Shown piece by piece: positions 18,201 to 26,950 of a stretch of 55,961 bases of DNA. The translations under genes were made by a program, and so were the position numbers. The notes under the pieces are model-generated. The model made no database searches. It worked only from the letters and a program-made list of their open reading frames with translations, and had not been told where the DNA came from. Positions within the stretch are counted from its first letter, which is position 1. Each line of letters opens with the position of its first letter. The DNA comes from Granulosicoccus sp. (GTDB lineage Bacteria; Pseudomonadota; Gammaproteobacteria; Granulosicoccales; Granulosicoccaceae): the NCBI GenBank assembly GCA_023300375.1, contig JALZWO010000047.1, forward strand, positions 1-55,961. Reading direction: 5' to 3'.

Positions 18201-19303
18201 GCGATGTCAGCTTCCAGTTGCGCTTGGGCCTCATTGAATTCAACCTGCGTTGATTCAAGCGCTGTATTTTGACTTTCAAGATCGCTCTGGGTTGTTGCCA
18301 AAGTTGCTTGTGTGTCTTCGAGCTCCACTTGCGTTTCGATTAAGGTCGCTTCAGTTTTCTCTAGATTTTCACGTGTGTAAGCCAGATCGTTTACCAATGA
18401 GGCTGCACGTGTTTTGAGGTTACCGAGATCACCTTCGAGGGACGCTTTGCGTGCTTCCATCTCGCCAATTTCTGAATTCAGCAGCACAACATCAGTGTCA
18501 TAAAGAGTAAGCAAGCTGTTGTAGCTGGTTTGCGCATCAGCCACTTGAACCGCACCGGTGTCGGCAATAGACTGAATGCTCAACAATTGAGCATTCGCCG
18601 CTTTGAAGCTATCAGCTCTATCGCGGATAGTCAGAGCTTGATTTTCGATACGATCGTTCAACAGCATGATGTCGGATTCCAACACCTCGATACGCGCATC
18701 TCGTTGCAAATCAAACGCTGCGAGCTGAGTCTGAAGTTCAATAACTCTCTCATCAGCCTGAACATCGAATTGCGACAACTGAGCTTCCAAGGCAACCACT
18801 CGTTCGTCACGTTCTGCATTCAGACTGGCTATTTGTGTTTCCAGAGCCGACACAGCGTCTGTTCGCTCACTGCCCAGCGCATTCATTTCCTCGCTAGCCA
18901 CTTCAAGAGCCGCTGATAAAGTCGCTACCTGCTCTTCTAACGCAACCTTAGAATCGCCAGTGCTTGAGAGCAGTGCTTGTACTTCGGTGCGCTCTGCATC
19001 GAGATCGGCTAACTGCTGCCGCAGCCCAGCTAGCTCTTCCTCACTGGCCGCTATTGATTCTTCCAGAGAACCCTGAGCGCTTTGCAACGTGTTGATGTTG
19101 CCCTGAGCACTCTCAAGCTCAACATTTCGTTCACCCAGCAAGGCGGTAACACGAGCTCTCTCTGACTCACTGCTTTGCAGCTCATGCCCCACATTGGAGC
19201 GAGATATCCACGCACCGAGTAAAGCCACTAGCGCAAGTGCTGCCAGAATGAATTTCAACTGGTATGAAGACCGACTCGGGGCCTTTTCAAAATCTCTAAA
19301 CAT
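15269..19303 (-). CDS. Giant coiled-coil protein with C-terminal OmpA/MotB peptidoglycan-binding domain
   Basis: 1344 residues from ATG at 19303, which has GGAAA about 7 nt upstream and places a basic segment directly before the membrane helix; a longer in-frame start at 19375 has no such support. Residues about 15-35 form one transmembrane helix (LKFILAALALVALLGAWISR). Roughly 40-1200 are almost continuous coiled coil rich in Ala, Gln, Glu and Leu, with three internal repeat families. The last 130 residues form an OmpA-like domain with LFNSGSGRLSADGRNLM, VEGHTDSIPVTG, NWELSVARAANTV and ATGFGQQRPVAPNDTREGRALNRRVEI. The layout predicts inner-membrane anchoring and binding to peptidoglycan. No motA-like partner gene is adjacent. 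Function unknown. Confidence 0.85.
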   Translation of the reverse strand: MFRDFEKAPSRSSYQLKFILAALALVALLGAWISRSNVGHELQSSESERARVTALLGERNVELESAQGNINTLQSAQGSLEESIAASEEELAGLRQQLADLDAERTEVQALLSSTGDSKVALEEQVATLSAALEVASEEMNALGSERTDAVSALETQIASLNAERDERVVALEAQLSQFDVQADERVIELQTQLAAFDLQRDARIEVLESDIMLLNDRIENQALTIRDRADSFKAANAQLLSIQSIADTGAVQVADAQTSYNSLLTLYDTDVVLLNSEIGEMEARKASLEGDLGNLKTRAASLVNDLAYTRENLEKTEATLIETQVELEDTQATLATTQSDLESQNTALESTQVEFNEAQAQLEADIASKAEQLATLDLNLQDARMKIVSRDSSLGSLNTQVQSLMSGAADQDSALDTLQSSYDTDVITLNSEIGELEAQRNALQAEVQDLNAQAEVLTSEKGQLQLSLGGLQNRLENFQLNAQQELQSSAVQIQSLQANAGDQMQTLEGQVEQLTGELDTLQVERDSSQEQVVTLETELADLNEQQAALEAERNAAAENIIALESEVEELNATIELQKPIIAELRTRAATGEEEMAVASALAGELQSTVDLQVPAIAELRKRTAEQEQELAAADALAEELQATIDLQVPAIAELRARAESQEQGLGDANALTSELEEKLALATGVNTDALGLVSGQKSALQLRLGSLQSELESLTSSASSEASKMNTANGFLRNRVDELRAERGAAMEQLASLEASSDNASPEVDKLSSANEWLKNRVEALRAERSDALGQLASLEAASEGSSPEVNKLSSANDWLKNRVEALRTERSEVMEQLTSLESEQVELNEQLAQLETENAAIGEQATALTGERDQLQVKLDDTMQSAAVALESGNALQSQISDMSSQFQQVTGERDGFQGEVIELNAMVGDLEAQLSAATDVQGELAQQIADARAQREAMEAELAGVQTQIGELEAQLSASSEQNTALQAELDAAGQLGGELDAQLLAANEKSSGLEQQLADAAQQRTSLETQLADLDNALQEGGAEIETLQSSLAVDSASFQDQLAALTSETSGLEAQLQESQSASASLQSDVDEALGRITQLEEQLAESNASTAELEAQLAQSTTDKTDLDTQLAEASSARGDLEAGLTDAETAAQSLRDELDIAKANAAEQLALAENLAGKLAEMQGESSNVTQSATRLRDDITASLADNGVENVEVSVRDDNGVVVNLPSGALFNSGSGRLSADGRNLMTRVASALQDIENNIVVEGHTDSIPVTGSLQNVFPSNWELSVARAANTVNFLESTGGMSAERLAATGFGQQRPVAPNDTREGRALNRRVEIVVLP
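16780..17128 (-). repeat. Three in-frame direct repeats of about 126 bp in the coiled-coil gene
   Basis: The encoded unit is 42 residues, exactly six heptads: L-S-S-A-N-E-W-L-K-N-R-V-E-A-L-R-A-E-R then a -QLASLEA- segment and a SPEV linker. Copies run from 17128 downward. The first is more diverged (NTANGFLRNRVDELRAER) and the third loses the SPEV linker. This is recent internal duplication that kept heptad phase. Confidence 0.8.
17290..17601 (-). repeat. Three in-frame repeats of about 105 bp in the coiled-coil gene
   Basis: The encoded unit is 35 residues (five heptads) with the core ELQATIDLQVPAIAELRAR; the variants are TIELQKPIIAELRTR and TVDLQVPAIAELRKR. Each unit has a proline in the same place, which would kink or interrupt the coil at regular spacing. 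Confidence 0.75.
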
Positions 19304-19529
19304 TTGTCGTTTCCGGTGACAATTAGGAACGGGGGTCAGCTCCCCACTATCGTAACGAAATCCTATTGCCGTCACAACGCAAACTTAATCATCGGCGCGT
19401 GTTTTATGACGCTATTTCATGACAAGTTTGCGTACACTAGGTTGTCGGGCTGCGGTAATCAGCTACTTTCAGGTATCCAACGCCTATTAATCATACGAAA
19501 CACTTATTTACAACCGGAACACTAAAACG

Positions 19530-20816
19530 TTGAGGATTCATCTAAGCGCACTGGGTTGCCGTCTGAATGAGGCAGAACTCGAACAATGGGCTGTGGCGTT
19601 TGCCAAAGCTGGAGATCAAGTGGCAAACGATGCGAGTGACGCCGATGTCATGGTTATGAACACCTGTGCGGTAACGCGCGAGGCTGTCCGTAAATCACGG
19701 CAAAAAATACAACGACTACAACGGGAAAATCCAAGTGCAAAACTCGTTGTTAGCGGTTGCTACAGTGAGCTCAGTGATCCTGCCGAGTTGGCAGAGCTGG
19801 GGATCGATCTGGTGGTTCCCAACAGTCGCAAGGACGAGTTAGTTCCCATGGCGCGTGAGGCGTTTCAAATGCCCAACATGCCGCAAACGGCAACCTTTCC
19901 CGCCACAGCCACATTGTTCACTAGAAATCGCCATCGGGCCTTCATCAAAATTCAGGACGGTTGCCGTTACCGGTGTACATTCTGCATAGTTACCGTCGCT
20001 CGTGGAGCAGAAAAAAGTAGAACAATCAAAGACATCGTGCAGGAAGTTCGAGAGCTACATGAGAATGATGTTCAAGAACTTGTGCTCACTGGTGTGCACG
20101 TAGGTGGCTATGGTTCAGATCTGGATACCGATTTGGCCTCACTAGTGCGGGCACTACTAGCGGATACCGATATTCCAAGAATTCGTTTCGCCTCAGTAGA
20201 GCCGTGGGATCTGTCACCCGATTTTATAGAACTGTTTGCCAACCCTCGCCTGCAACCGCACATGCATCTGCCATTACAAAGCGGCAGCGACAGCATACTG
20301 CGCAAAATGGCACGCCGATGCAAAACTGCTGATTTTGCTGAACTCACTGCACAACTGCGTGATGCCATGCCACTGTTCAATATCACCACTGATATCATTG
20401 CAGGCTTTCCAGGTGAGACCGACGAGCTCTGGCAAGAATCTCTGGAATTTATAGCGACTCAACAATTCGGCCATATCCACGCGTTCACCTATTCGGAGCG
20501 TGAGGGTACCAAAGCGGCAAGCTTGCCAGATTCAGTGCCTATGCCAGTAAGGCAGCGACGCAGCCGTGAATTGCATGAGCTTGCACAAACGCTCAAGGCT
20601 GAGCAGCAAAGCGCGGCTATTGGTCAAGCCCACAGCGTACTGTTTGAACGTGGCAAGTTGATCGAGAACGCTAACGGCAACTTCTGGAGACATCAGGGTT
20701 ACACACCTAATTACCAGCGAGTGGTTGTAGAAAGCAGTACCGAATTAGCCAATCAAATTCTGCAAACGACCATCACTGGCATTGAAAACGAAAAACTAAC
20801 CGGCGTTGTCGCTTAA
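19530..20816 (+). CDS. mtaB: tRNA (N6-threonylcarbamoyladenosine(37)-C2)-methylthiotransferase MtaB
   Basis: The 428-residue protein has the methylthiotransferase N-terminal domain (SALGCRLNEAELEQ, VMNTCAVTREAVRKSRQKI, VSGCYSEL) supplying three cysteines for one Fe-S cluster. The radical-SAM domain follows with GCRYRCTFC, cysteines 145, 149 and 152. The LTGVHVGGYGSDL element and ITTDIIAGFPGET are typical of MtaB rather than MiaB or RimO. It converts t6A37 of tRNAs to ms2t6A. The start is TTG at 19530, since the reading frame has no upstream ATG and the first strand begins at once (RIHLSALGC). It is divergent from the coiled-coil gene, about 226 nt apart. Confidence 0.92.
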   Translation: MRIHLSALGCRLNEAELEQWAVAFAKAGDQVANDASDADVMVMNTCAVTREAVRKSRQKIQRLQRENPSAKLVVSGCYSELSDPAELAELGIDLVVPNSRKDELVPMAREAFQMPNMPQTATFPATATLFTRNRHRAFIKIQDGCRYRCTFCIVTVARGAEKSRTIKDIVQEVRELHENDVQELVLTGVHVGGYGSDLDTDLASLVRALLADTDIPRIRFASVEPWDLSPDFIELFANPRLQPHMHLPLQSGSDSILRKMARRCKTADFAELTAQLRDAMPLFNITTDIIAGFPGETDELWQESLEFIATQQFGHIHAFTYSEREGTKAASLPDSVPMPVRQRRSRELHELAQTLKAEQQSAAIGQAHSVLFERGKLIENANGNFWRHQGYTPNYQRVVVESSTELANQILQTTITGIENEKLTGVVA

Positions 20817-20868
20817 CGGAACGAGTAACACCTCCTGCTGTAATCCAGTGCGCTGAAACCGTGTTAAC

Positions 20869-20904
20869 TTGAGTATTAGTGTGTAAAACTAATAATCATT
20901 ATTA
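20869..20904 (+). promoter_or_regulatory. Predicted aceE promoter with overlapping dyads
   Basis: A sigma-70-like promoter match is TTGAGT (20869-20874), a 16-nt spacer, then AATAAT (20891-20896). Two inverted repeats overlap it. TATTAGT and ACTAATA (20874-20880 and 20888-20894) are separated by 7 nt. TAATAA-TCA-TTATTA (20890-20904) covers the -10 and the predicted start site. Such overlap is typical of a repressor operator. The second dyad resembles part of a Fur box; it does not match the E. coli PdhR site. The predicted transcript would start about 25 nt before the aceE ATG. The regulator is not identified. Confidence 0.45.
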
Positions 20905-20928
20905 ACACGAGATATTTTAAGCAACACG

Positions 20929-23613
20929 ATGGCAACAAACCCAAATGTCGACGCAGACGAACTCGAAACCCAGGAATGGCTAGACGCACTGGAAGCAGTT
21001 ATCGAACAAGAGGGCCCAGAGCGCGCCCACTTCTTATTAGAACGCCTGATAGACAAGGCGAGACGCTCTGGCGCTAACTTGCCGTACGATTCGAGCACCG
21101 CCTACGTTAATACCATTCCACTGCATCTTGAGGAAAGAAGCCCGGGAGATCAGGAACTGGAACATCGAGTTCGTTCCATGATTCGCTGGAACGCCACTGC
21201 CATGGTGCTGCGCGCACAGCGTGACGATTCAGGCCTAGGTGGACATCTTGCCAGTTTTGCCTCGGCAGCTACGCTCTACGATGTGGGTTTCAACCACTTC
21301 TTTCATGCACCTACGCCAGAACACGGCGGTGACGTGCTCATGGTTCAAGGACACTGCGCGCCGGGTATTTACGCGCGCTCCTATCTAGAGGGTCGACTTA
21401 CCGAATCTGATTTGGATAATTTTCGTCGCGAAGTCGATGGAAATGGATTGTCATCTTACCCACACCCGTGGCTGATGCCTGAGTACTGGCAATTCCCGAC
21501 CGTATCCATGGGCTGGGCATCGCTAACGTCTATTTATCAAGCCCGCTTCATGAAGTATCTGCAAGATCGCAGTCTGGCGCGCACAGACAATCGTCAAGTC
21601 TGGACATATCTGGGTGATGGAGAAATGGATGAACCCGAGTCATTGGGTGCGATTTCTTTGGCTGGGCGTGAAAAGCTAGACAACTTGAACTTTGTAATCA
21701 ACTGCAACCTGCAGAGGCTAGACGGCCCAGTGAGAGGCAACAGCAAAATCATTCAGGAATTTGAGAATGTTTTCCGTGGTGCTGGCTGGAATGTTATTAA
21801 GGTTATCTGGGGATCGTACTGGGACCCCCTGCTCGCTCGCGACAAATCCGGCAAACTCATGCAACTAATGATGGAAACCGTGGATGGCGAGTACCAGAAC
21901 TGCAAAGCTAAAGGCGGTGCCTACACACGTGAACACTTCTTTGGCAAATACCCAGAAACCAAAGCATTAGTTGCCAACCTCACTGATGAAGATATCTGGC
22001 GTCTCAATAGAGGTGGGCACGATCCACACAAGCTATATGCAGCCTATAAACAGGCTGTAGAGCACAAAGGCCAACCCACCGTTATTCTGGTCAAGACGGT
22101 GAAAGGTTACGGCATGGGAGAATCGGGCGAAGGCACTAATGCGACCCATCAGCAGAAAAAAATGGACCAAGAATCGCTGCTCAAAATGCGTGATCGCTTT
22201 GGCCTAAACCTGACCGATGAACAGGTTATCAACTACGAATATATCAAGCCAGACCCTGAGAGCCCTGAAATCAAGTACATGCAGGAGCGACGCAAGGCAC
22301 TCGGTGGGTATCTGCCACAACGCAAGAAATTTGCGGAGCCACTTGAAATACCTGATATCAGCGCTTTCAAACCAGTACTCGAGGGTTCAGGCGATAGGGA
22401 AATGTCCACCACCATGGCATTTGTACGCCTACTGACTATCCTGACACGCGACAAGAACATTGGCAAAAACGTTGTCCCGATCGTGCCAGATGAAGCGCGA
22501 ACTTTCGGCATGGAAGGCATGTTCCGACAGTTAGGTATTTATTCTTCTGTAGGGCAACTCTATGAGCCACAAGATCGTGACCAGATCATGTACTACAAAG
22601 AAGACAAAACTGGACAGATACTTGAAGAAGGCATAACCGAAGCCGGTGCAATGGCTAGCTGGTTAGCTGCGGCAACGTCATACTCCACGCATGGAGTCAA
22701 TATGCTGCCTTTCTACATTTACTACAGCATGTTTGGCTTCCAACGCATAGGCGATCTTGCCTGGCTTGCAGGAGACATGCGTGCCTGCGGATTCATGATT
22801 GGAGGCACCGCTGGTCGCACCACGCTCAACGGCGAAGGTTTGCAACACGAAGACGGCCATTCTCTGGTGCTGTCCAACACGATACCAAATTGCATCAGCT
22901 ACGACCCTTGCTTCGGTTATGAAATGGCAGTCATCATTCATAACGGAATGACACGCATGTTCACTAACCATGAAAGCGTGTATTTCTATATCACTGCGAT
23001 GAATGAAAACTATATTCACCCGCCTATGCCTAAAGGTGTAGAAGACGGTATTGTTAGAGGTATCTACCCATTTCGCAAGGTGGCTGATGGCAATAATAAA
23101 GCCGCAGCCAAGTTCAAATTGAAGGTTCGACTGCTAGGGAGCGGTACGATTCTGCGCGAAGTCATCGCAGCTGCTGACATGCTGGAAAAAGACTGGAATA
23201 TAGGCGCTGAAATCTTTTCGGTCACGAGTTTCAATGAACTCGCTCGCGATGGTCTGGAAGTTGAGCGTTGGAACATGTTGCACCCTAACGATACGCCGAA
23301 AGTGCCTTATGTCACTCAAGTGCTGGGTAATGATGATTCGCCAGTTGTCAGTTCTACCGACTACATGAAATGCCACTCTGATCAGATCCGCGAGTACGTG
23401 CCTGCCATATTTGCAACCTTGGGTACCGATGGGTTTGGACGTTCTGACACGCGTGAAAAATTACGAGAATTTTTTGAAGTGGATCGAAACTACGTGACTG
23501 TTGCGGCTCTGCATGCGCTATCCATGGACGGTAAAGTTGACGCGCCAACTGTAGCCAAGGCGGTGCAACAATACGGCATCGATCCAGACAAGCCAAACCC
23601 GGCAAAGGCTTGA
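20929..23613 (+). CDS. aceE: Pyruvate dehydrogenase E1 component, homodimeric
   Basis: The 894-residue protein matches the homodimeric E1 of gammaproteobacteria (887 in E. coli). It starts with the E2-contact region (EWLDALEAVIEQEGPERAHFLLERL). The thiamine-diphosphate motif is GDGEMDEPES followed by NLNFVINCNLQRLDGPVRGN. It also has HDPHKLYAAY, GYGMGESGEG and the C-terminal domain ending in YVTVAALHALSMDGKV. It decarboxylates pyruvate and passes the acetyl group to the lipoyl arm of E2. It heads an aceE-aceF-lpd cluster; aceF starts 10 nt after its stop. Overlapping dyads lie on its predicted promoter. Confidence 0.97.
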   Translation: MATNPNVDADELETQEWLDALEAVIEQEGPERAHFLLERLIDKARRSGANLPYDSSTAYVNTIPLHLEERSPGDQELEHRVRSMIRWNATAMVLRAQRDDSGLGGHLASFASAATLYDVGFNHFFHAPTPEHGGDVLMVQGHCAPGIYARSYLEGRLTESDLDNFRREVDGNGLSSYPHPWLMPEYWQFPTVSMGWASLTSIYQARFMKYLQDRSLARTDNRQVWTYLGDGEMDEPESLGAISLAGREKLDNLNFVINCNLQRLDGPVRGNSKIIQEFENVFRGAGWNVIKVIWGSYWDPLLARDKSGKLMQLMMETVDGEYQNCKAKGGAYTREHFFGKYPETKALVANLTDEDIWRLNRGGHDPHKLYAAYKQAVEHKGQPTVILVKTVKGYGMGESGEGTNATHQQKKMDQESLLKMRDRFGLNLTDEQVINYEYIKPDPESPEIKYMQERRKALGGYLPQRKKFAEPLEIPDISAFKPVLEGSGDREMSTTMAFVRLLTILTRDKNIGKNVVPIVPDEARTFGMEGMFRQLGIYSSVGQLYEPQDRDQIMYYKEDKTGQILEEGITEAGAMASWLAAATSYSTHGVNMLPFYIYYSMFGFQRIGDLAWLAGDMRACGFMIGGTAGRTTLNGEGLQHEDGHSLVLSNTIPNCISYDPCFGYEMAVIIHNGMTRMFTNHESVYFYITAMNENYIHPPMPKGVEDGIVRGIYPFRKVADGNNKAAAKFKLKVRLLGSGTILREVIAAADMLEKDWNIGAEIFSVTSFNELARDGLEVERWNMLHPNDTPKVPYVTQVLGNDDSPVVSSTDYMKCHSDQIREYVPAIFATLGTDGFGRSDTREKLREFFEVDRNYVTVAALHALSMDGKVDAPTVAKAVQQYGIDPDKPNPAKA

Positions 23614-23623
23614 GGGATTATCG

Positions 23624-24991
23624 ATGAGCACAAATAACAACACAGTGAATATCGTTATCCCTGATATCGGCGAGTCGGCTGATGTAGAAGTCATAGAACT
23701 GCTTGTCGGTGTCGGCGACACGGTAAGCGTTGATGATTCATTACTGACATTAGAAAGCGACAAGGCCAGCATGGAAGTGCCAGCAGCCAACGCTGGTAAG
23801 ATCGATTCACTGAGCGTATCCGTTGGCGATACGGTCAATGTGGGTGATGTCATTGGTACCTTGTTGTTAACTGAAGACACAAGTGAAGCGTCTAGACCTA
23901 CCGAACAGCCCAACCCCACTGCAGACACCGCCGGCGAGGCGTTAGAGGCGGCAACGGCCAAAGCGGCACCGATAAAGCCTGTGCCTGAGGTGACATCAAG
24001 CACCACGACAATGAGAGATATGGCAGGTGCCACATCGCCCACAGCTCACATTAGTGACGAAAAAATGCGCCTCGCACACGCCAGTCCTGGCGTACGACGG
24101 TATGCCCGAGAGCACGGAGCGGATCTATCGCTTGTCACCGGCAATGGCCCCAAGGGAAGAATTCTTAAAGAAGATGTCGTTACCTTCATAAAGCAATCCA
24201 TGCAAAGCATGGGTAGCAACTATGCCAACGGTAACAGCGCGATGGGTGGAGGCGCTGGTATACCAGCAATTCCTGAAGTCGACTTTTCAAAATTCGGTGA
24301 CATCGAACGTGTTGAACTTGGACGAATAAATAAACTCAGTGCTGCAAACCTGCATAGGGCCTGGTTAAACCTGCCGATGGTGACTCACCATGATTTGGCC
24401 GATGTCACTGAAATGGAAGCCTTTCGCAAACAACTCAAAGCAGAAGCTTCTGATGATGATGCAAAAGTCACTGGACTTGCATTTCACATGAAAGCGCTAG
24501 TGAATACGTTAAAAGCTTTTCCAAAAATGAACAGCTCTCTCTCGGCTGACGGTGAGGCGCTGTTTTATAAAAAGTATTACCACATTGGTATTGCAGTGGA
24601 TACGCCTAACGGTCTTGTCGTTCCTGTGTTTCGTGATGTAGACAAAAAAAGCATCAACCAGCTGGCTTTTGAAATGGCCGATATCAGCATGCGGGCGCGT
24701 AACAAAAAACTCAAACCTGATGAGATGCAAGGGGCTAGCATGACCATTTCCAGTCTTGGCGGTATCGGTGGTACGCAATTCACACCCATCGTAAACCCCC
24801 CTGAAGTGGGCATTCTGGGCATTACACGCGCAACCATGCAACCAGTATGGAACGGCTCGGAGTTTATTCCTCGATTGATGTGTCCACTAGATCTCACATA
24901 CGATCACCGCGTGATCGACGGTGCCGATGCCGCGCGCTTCATGGTGTACTACATCAAACAGATTAGCGATATACGTAGGCTAACTCTGTAG
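23624..24991 (+). CDS. aceF: Pyruvate dehydrogenase E2, dihydrolipoyl acetyltransferase with one lipoyl domain
   Basis: The 455-residue E2 has domains in order. A single lipoyl domain (about 6-85) has the lipoylated Lys47 in ESDKASMEV. A Pro/Ala/Thr linker follows, then the peripheral-subunit-binding domain (about 148-185: ASPGVRRYAREHGADLSLV, GPKGRILKEDV). A short Gly/Ser/Asn linker leads to the catalytic acetyltransferase core ending in the active-site motif DHRVIDGADAARF. E. coli has three lipoyl domains; here only one, with another on E3. It moves the acetyl group from E1 to CoA. The ATG at 23624 follows GAGGGA by about 8 nt. Tight spacing after aceE implies translation from one message. 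Confidence 0.96.
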   Translation: MSTNNNTVNIVIPDIGESADVEVIELLVGVGDTVSVDDSLLTLESDKASMEVPAANAGKIDSLSVSVGDTVNVGDVIGTLLLTEDTSEASRPTEQPNPTADTAGEALEAATAKAAPIKPVPEVTSSTTTMRDMAGATSPTAHISDEKMRLAHASPGVRRYAREHGADLSLVTGNGPKGRILKEDVVTFIKQSMQSMGSNYANGNSAMGGGAGIPAIPEVDFSKFGDIERVELGRINKLSAANLHRAWLNLPMVTHHDLADVTEMEAFRKQLKAEASDDDAKVTGLAFHMKALVNTLKAFPKMNSSLSADGEALFYKKYYHIGIAVDTPNGLVVPVFRDVDKKSINQLAFEMADISMRARNKKLKPDEMQGASMTISSLGGIGGTQFTPIVNPPEVGILGITRATMQPVWNGSEFIPRLMCPLDLTYDHRVIDGADAARFMVYYIKQISDIRRLTL

Positions 24992-25084
24992 GGTCTTAAG
25001 CTTCACATTCAGCGCTGAGATGCCCTGCTCTCAACATAGGGCAACCATTTTTCAAATGATTAACTTTGGTAAGCAATACATTCC

Positions 25085-26911
25085 ATGAGTGAACTGCAAA
25101 CGATAAAAATCCCGGGCATCGGTGACGTAGACGATGTAGAAATCATAGAGGTTCTAGTTGCTGTGGGAGACACGGTCGACGTAGAAACCTCTCTGGTCAC
25201 CGTGGAAAGTGATAAGGCGAGTATGGAAATACCTGCACCCGTTGCAGGTGTTATCACGTCGGTATTGGTGAGTACCGGTGACCGCGTATCAGAAGGGAGC
25301 GATATTGTTGTTATGGATGTCGCTGTATCATCCACACCCACTAGCTCAAGCAGTAGTTCAAGCAATGATGCAAGCGATAGTTCAAGTAAAAAAGCTGTAC
25401 CTGTTCAAGCACAGACAGATGTTGCCACTAAGCAGTCGGAACAGACGAATAAAAACTATACAGTTGACGCCTCAGGCGCTGATGCCCACTACCAATCATC
25501 CGAGGAGCGTTACGACTTAGTTGTGCTTGGCGCAGGTCCCGGCGGCTATACGTCCGCATTTCGTGCAGCCGACCTAGGACTCAAGGTATTGTTGGTTGAG
25601 CGATATTCAGAACTCGGAGGCGTTTGTCTGAATGTAGGCTGCATCCCCTCAAAAGCCTTGCTGCACACGGCCGCTATTATTCAGGAGACACAGGAGATGG
25701 CAGCGCACGGCGTCTCCTTTGGCAAGCCAACCATTGATGTTGATAAGCTCCGAGATTTTAAAGAAGAGGTTATTGGAAAACTGACTGGCGGACTAGCAGG
25801 GCTTGCCAAACAGCGTAAGGTTAGCGTGGCTCATGGGATGGCAAGCTTTCAGTCTCCACACAGTGTTGTTATCAAAAGCGATAACACTGAGCGCCTAGTT
25901 GGTTTCACACAGGCTGTCATTGCTGCGGGCTCTCAAAGCATACGCATACCAGGCTTGCCCTATGACGATGAACGTCTGATGGACTCCACCGGAGCTCTAG
26001 CATTAAAAGATATTCCAAAGCGTCTATTGGTTATAGGTGGTGGCATTATCGGTTTGGAGATGGGCTGCGTGTACGCCGGACTCGGCAGCCAAGTCACCGT
26101 CGTTGAATTGTCTGATGGGCTCATGCCAGGTTGCGACAGGGATTTGGTACGACCCCTTGAGAAACGTCTTCGGTCACAGTTTGAAAATATTTACACTGGC
26201 TCTAAAGTGCTTGGCGTTTCGTCTGATAAGACTGGACTTACAGTCACTTTTGAAGGTGGAAAAGCCCCCGCTTCTGATACCTTCCACCGTGTATTACTTG
26301 CTGTAGGTAGAAGCCCGAACGGAAATAAATTAAGTGCTGAAAGGGCTGGTGTTGAAGTGGACGAACGCGGATTCATTAAAGTTGACTCTCAACAAAGAAC
26401 CAATGTCGCTCACATATTCGCGATCGGTGACATCGTCGGTCAGCCCATGCTGGCTCACAAAGCCACGCACGAAGGCAAAGTGGCAGCCGAAGTTGCTGCG
26501 GGCAAAAAATCTTTCTTTGACGCCAAGACAATTCCGTCTGTGGCCTACACAGATCCTGAAGTCGCTTGGATGGGCTTAACAGAGACCGATGCTAAAAAAC
26601 ACCAAATTGCCTATGAAAAAGGCAGTTTCCCTTGGGCAGCAAGTGGACGCTCCTTGAGCATGGGCCGCAACGAAGGATTAACCAAAGTACTCTACGACCC
26701 GGATACAAAAAAAGTGTTGGGTGCTGGTATGGTGGGGCCCAACGCAGGGGAGCTCATTGCAGAAGCTGTGCTTGCCCTTGAAATGGGCGCAGATATTGAG
26801 GATCTTGCATTAACCGTACATCCTCATCCCACGCTATCGGAAACCCTAAACTTTGCAGCCGAAGTTGCCGAAGGCACGGTTACTGATATTTACGTACCAA
26901 AGAAAAAATAA
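25085..26911 (+). CDS. lpd: Dihydrolipoyl dehydrogenase (E3) with N-terminal lipoyl domain
   Basis: The 608-residue protein starts with a lipoyl domain (about 1-78; lipoyl Lys44 in ESDKASMEI). A Ser-rich linker (about 80-135) follows, then a complete E3. This has the FAD motif VVLGAGPGGYTSAFRA, the redox pair Cys181-LNVG-Cys186, NAD motif VIGGGIIGLEMGCVYAGLG, FAD motif IFAIGDIVGQPMLAHKA and the C-terminal HPHPTLSE with the catalytic His-Glu pair. Such lipoyl-E3 fusions are known in Neisseria and Cupriavidus-type pyruvate dehydrogenases. It reoxidises the dihydrolipoyl groups of E2. A 93-nt gap separates it from aceF; within that gap a GCCCT/AGGGC hairpin (25022-25042) precedes a short T run, perhaps tuning E3 output. 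Confidence 0.96.
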   Translation: MSELQTIKIPGIGDVDDVEIIEVLVAVGDTVDVETSLVTVESDKASMEIPAPVAGVITSVLVSTGDRVSEGSDIVVMDVAVSSTPTSSSSSSSNDASDSSSKKAVPVQAQTDVATKQSEQTNKNYTVDASGADAHYQSSEERYDLVVLGAGPGGYTSAFRAADLGLKVLLVERYSELGGVCLNVGCIPSKALLHTAAIIQETQEMAAHGVSFGKPTIDVDKLRDFKEEVIGKLTGGLAGLAKQRKVSVAHGMASFQSPHSVVIKSDNTERLVGFTQAVIAAGSQSIRIPGLPYDDERLMDSTGALALKDIPKRLLVIGGGIIGLEMGCVYAGLGSQVTVVELSDGLMPGCDRDLVRPLEKRLRSQFENIYTGSKVLGVSSDKTGLTVTFEGGKAPASDTFHRVLLAVGRSPNGNKLSAERAGVEVDERGFIKVDSQQRTNVAHIFAIGDIVGQPMLAHKATHEGKVAAEVAAGKKSFFDAKTIPSVAYTDPEVAWMGLTETDAKKHQIAYEKGSFPWAASGRSLSMGRNEGLTKVLYDPDTKKVLGAGMVGPNAGELIAEAVLALEMGADIEDLALTVHPHPTLSETLNFAAEVAEGTVTDIYVPKKK

Positions 26912-26950
26912 ACACCAAAGCACGCATTGATACCATGGTATTTAAATAAC

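Noticed and set aside
25022-25052. GCCCT/AGGGC hairpin with a T run between aceF and lpd as a terminator
   Set aside because: The stem is only five base pairs with an 11-nt loop, and the T run is 5 nt away; at most a weak attenuator.
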